The notes beneath the pieces were generated by a model. It was not told where the DNA came from. It did no database searches and worked only from the letters and a program-made list of their open reading frames with translations. From the NCBI RefSeq assembly GCF_947495315.1, contig NZ_CANLYD010000006.1, positions 1-64,000 of the forward strand: a DNA stretch of 64,000 nucleotides, given 5' to 3'. Below are positions 62,856-64,000 of this stretch, one piece after another (position 1 is the stretch's first letter; the number at the start of each line of letters is the position of its first letter). The stretch comes from an uncultured Aquimarina sp. (lineage in GTDB: Bacteria; Bacteroidota; Bacteroidia; Flavobacteriales; Flavobacteriaceae). Position numbers and translations under genes: made by a program.

Positions 62856-63956
62856 TTATTTTTTTAAACGAATAGTTTGACCTAGTTGTGCACTTTTTTT
62901 GGCAGCATCCAAAATTTCTACAACAATCATGTTGTTTTCTAAAGAGTTAAGATCGAATCTGTCTAGTTGTACTTTGTTCTTTATAACCGATGCAAAGAGT
63001 GCAAATGGATCATCGTATGGCGCTTTTCTTTCTTCAAGTTTCATTACTTGTTCATCATAGCCGTCATAACCTTCTGAAATTCTAACCCGAAGATCATGTC
63101 TGTTATCCGCATAAATTACACCTTTTAAACCATAGATTTCCATATCTTTTCTGCCGATAGGCCAGTTCCAGGAACCTTGAATGATAGCAACGGTGTTATC
63201 ATACTGTAATAAAATAATAGATTCATCATCAACCTTTGGGTTATTTTTAGATTGTAGCTGTTGTGTAATTGCTGTTACACTGTTTGGACGTTTACCATCC
63301 ATAAACCAAGTAAGTAAATTGGCACCATAACAACCAAAATCTACGATAGCACCACCACCATTTTGAACTGGATCGGTAAGCCAGTCTAAGAATTCAGAAT
63401 TCACTCCAATTTTTTTTGGTCCTTTATGCCCATCTCTAACTACAATTTTTCGAATATCGCCAATGGTATTTTCTTTTTTACTTAATTCAAAAGCCTTGTG
63501 ATTCGTTGGATACCAAGTAGTTTCATAGTTGGTAAGTAGATGAATGTTATGTTTCTTGGCAAGAGCTTGCATTTCTTTAGCGTGTTCCATACTGACCGCA
63601 AGAGGTTTTTCTACCATTACATGAATGCCTTTGGGAGCAGCGGTTTTTACAACTTCCAAATGTTCGTAGATCGTTCCAAAAGCTGTTACCGCCTCAGGAT
63701 TTGTTTTAGAAATAAGTTCCTCTATAGTATTGTATACAATGTCCATAGAAAACTTATGTTGATCAGAATAACGCTGAGCTAGTTCTTTATTCGGTTCTAC
63801 AATTCCTACGATTTTAATGTCTCCTCTTGGATCGCTACCAAAAATCCAATGCACATGAGTATGTGTAAGTCCAATTACACCAACTCTTAATGGTGAGTCT
63901 TGTCCGAATAAATTAAGTGAAAGTGAAAGCGCTAATATAATTACTGCTTTTTTCAT
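62856..63956 (-). CDS. signal-peptide-bearing Gfo/Idh/MocA family oxidoreductase
   Basis: A 366-residue protein with an apparent Sec signal peptide (KKAVIILALSLSLNLFGQ). The Rossmann domain begins VGVIGLTHTHVHWIFG, which lacks the normal GxGxxG and instead has a THTHVH run after the second Gly. The family's catalytic Lys is in VEKPLA (Lys117), and the C-terminal domain has GGGAIVDFGCYGANLL. Most family members are cytosolic and NAD(P)-dependent, so the signal peptide suggests a tightly bound cofactor that is carried across the membrane. It is the first gene of the operon with the GH31 gene, implying joint action on one carbohydrate. Its start lies 44 bp from the window edge. Confidence 0.88.
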   Translation of the reverse strand: MKKAVIILALSLSLNLFGQDSPLRVGVIGLTHTHVHWIFGSDPRGDIKIVGIVEPNKELAQRYSDQHKFSMDIVYNTIEELISKTNPEAVTAFGTIYEHLEVVKTAAPKGIHVMVEKPLAVSMEHAKEMQALAKKHNIHLLTNYETTWYPTNHKAFELSKKENTIGDIRKIVVRDGHKGPKKIGVNSEFLDWLTDPVQNGGGAIVDFGCYGANLLTWFMDGKRPNSVTAITQQLQSKNNPKVDDESIILLQYDNTVAIIQGSWNWPIGRKDMEIYGLKGVIYADNRHDLRVRISEGYDGYDEQVMKLEERKAPYDDPFALFASVIKNKVQLDRFDLNSLENNMIVVEILDAAKKSAQLGQTIRLKK

Positions 63957-64000
63957 AATTAAGAGGTGTTTTAGAAGGTTTTTCGTAATAAAAATTATTT

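Overview
The window looks like chromosome of a marine member of the Flavobacteriaceae (Bacteroidota), perhaps close to Aquimarina. This rests on low G+C, TTG/TAnnTTTG-type promoters, almost no Shine-Dalgarno sites, several TTG/GTG starts, DUF families typical of flavobacteria, N-terminal lipoprotein signals followed by acidic residues, and secreted alginate lyases. The taxon is an inference; there is no rRNA gene in the window. I saw no tRNA, rRNA, CRISPR array, insertion sequence or prophage.

Layout. 1-5.2 kb: end of an unidentified gene, a small secreted protein, a small membrane protein, then a translationally coupled pair of a BatA/VWA membrane protein and a dihydroorotase homologue lacking its metal ligands. 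5.6-13.2 kb: DEAD-box RNA helicase, a small beta-barrel protein, VOC and DUF2071 proteins, a NYN-domain protein, a COG2509 flavoprotein and a GAF-histidine kinase. 13.2-20.7 kb (minus strand): a surface PhoX-like lipoprotein with a dihaem peroxidase, a TIGR02757 protein, a LolD-type ATPase and a DUF5916 outer-membrane protein. 20.8-31 kb: msrA-folE, DUF6787/DUF6146, DUF937, serC-(broken four-helix-bundle gene)-serA, a LuxC-type acyl-CoA reductase divergent from a ferredoxin, and two tandem membrane-anchored alpha/beta hydrolases ending in a REP-like inverted repeat.

31-38.1 kb is the most specialised part: a TonB-dependent receptor divergent from two PL7 alginate lyases with different accessory binding modules. 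The three upstream regions share the perfect palindrome TTGGTTAACCAA. In both lyase promoters a second, imperfect copy lies exactly 20 bp further on and an identical 15-mer (TTACGAAAACGTTTG) lies about 50 bp upstream. This looks like a compact alginate-response regulon. Just beyond it is a 62-residue peptide gene with a double-glycine leader and a four-cysteine core, a candidate secreted ribosomal peptide.

38.5-64 kb: YchF, an EamA transporter, a TPR hybrid histidine kinase, an S9 peptidase, an alpha/beta hydrolase, an M61 peptidase, two adjacent PPK2 kinases, a RetSat/CrtI-like oxidoreductase, an ArsR-SRPBCC pair with a repeated operator-like dyad, KatG, a membrane-anchored amidohydrolase below a membrane LytTR regulator, an S41 peptidase, and an operon of a GH31 glycosidase with a signal-peptide-bearing Gfo/Idh oxidoreductase. 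Many convergent gene pairs are separated by long perfect inverted repeats with A- and T-runs on both sides, which are likely bidirectional terminators.
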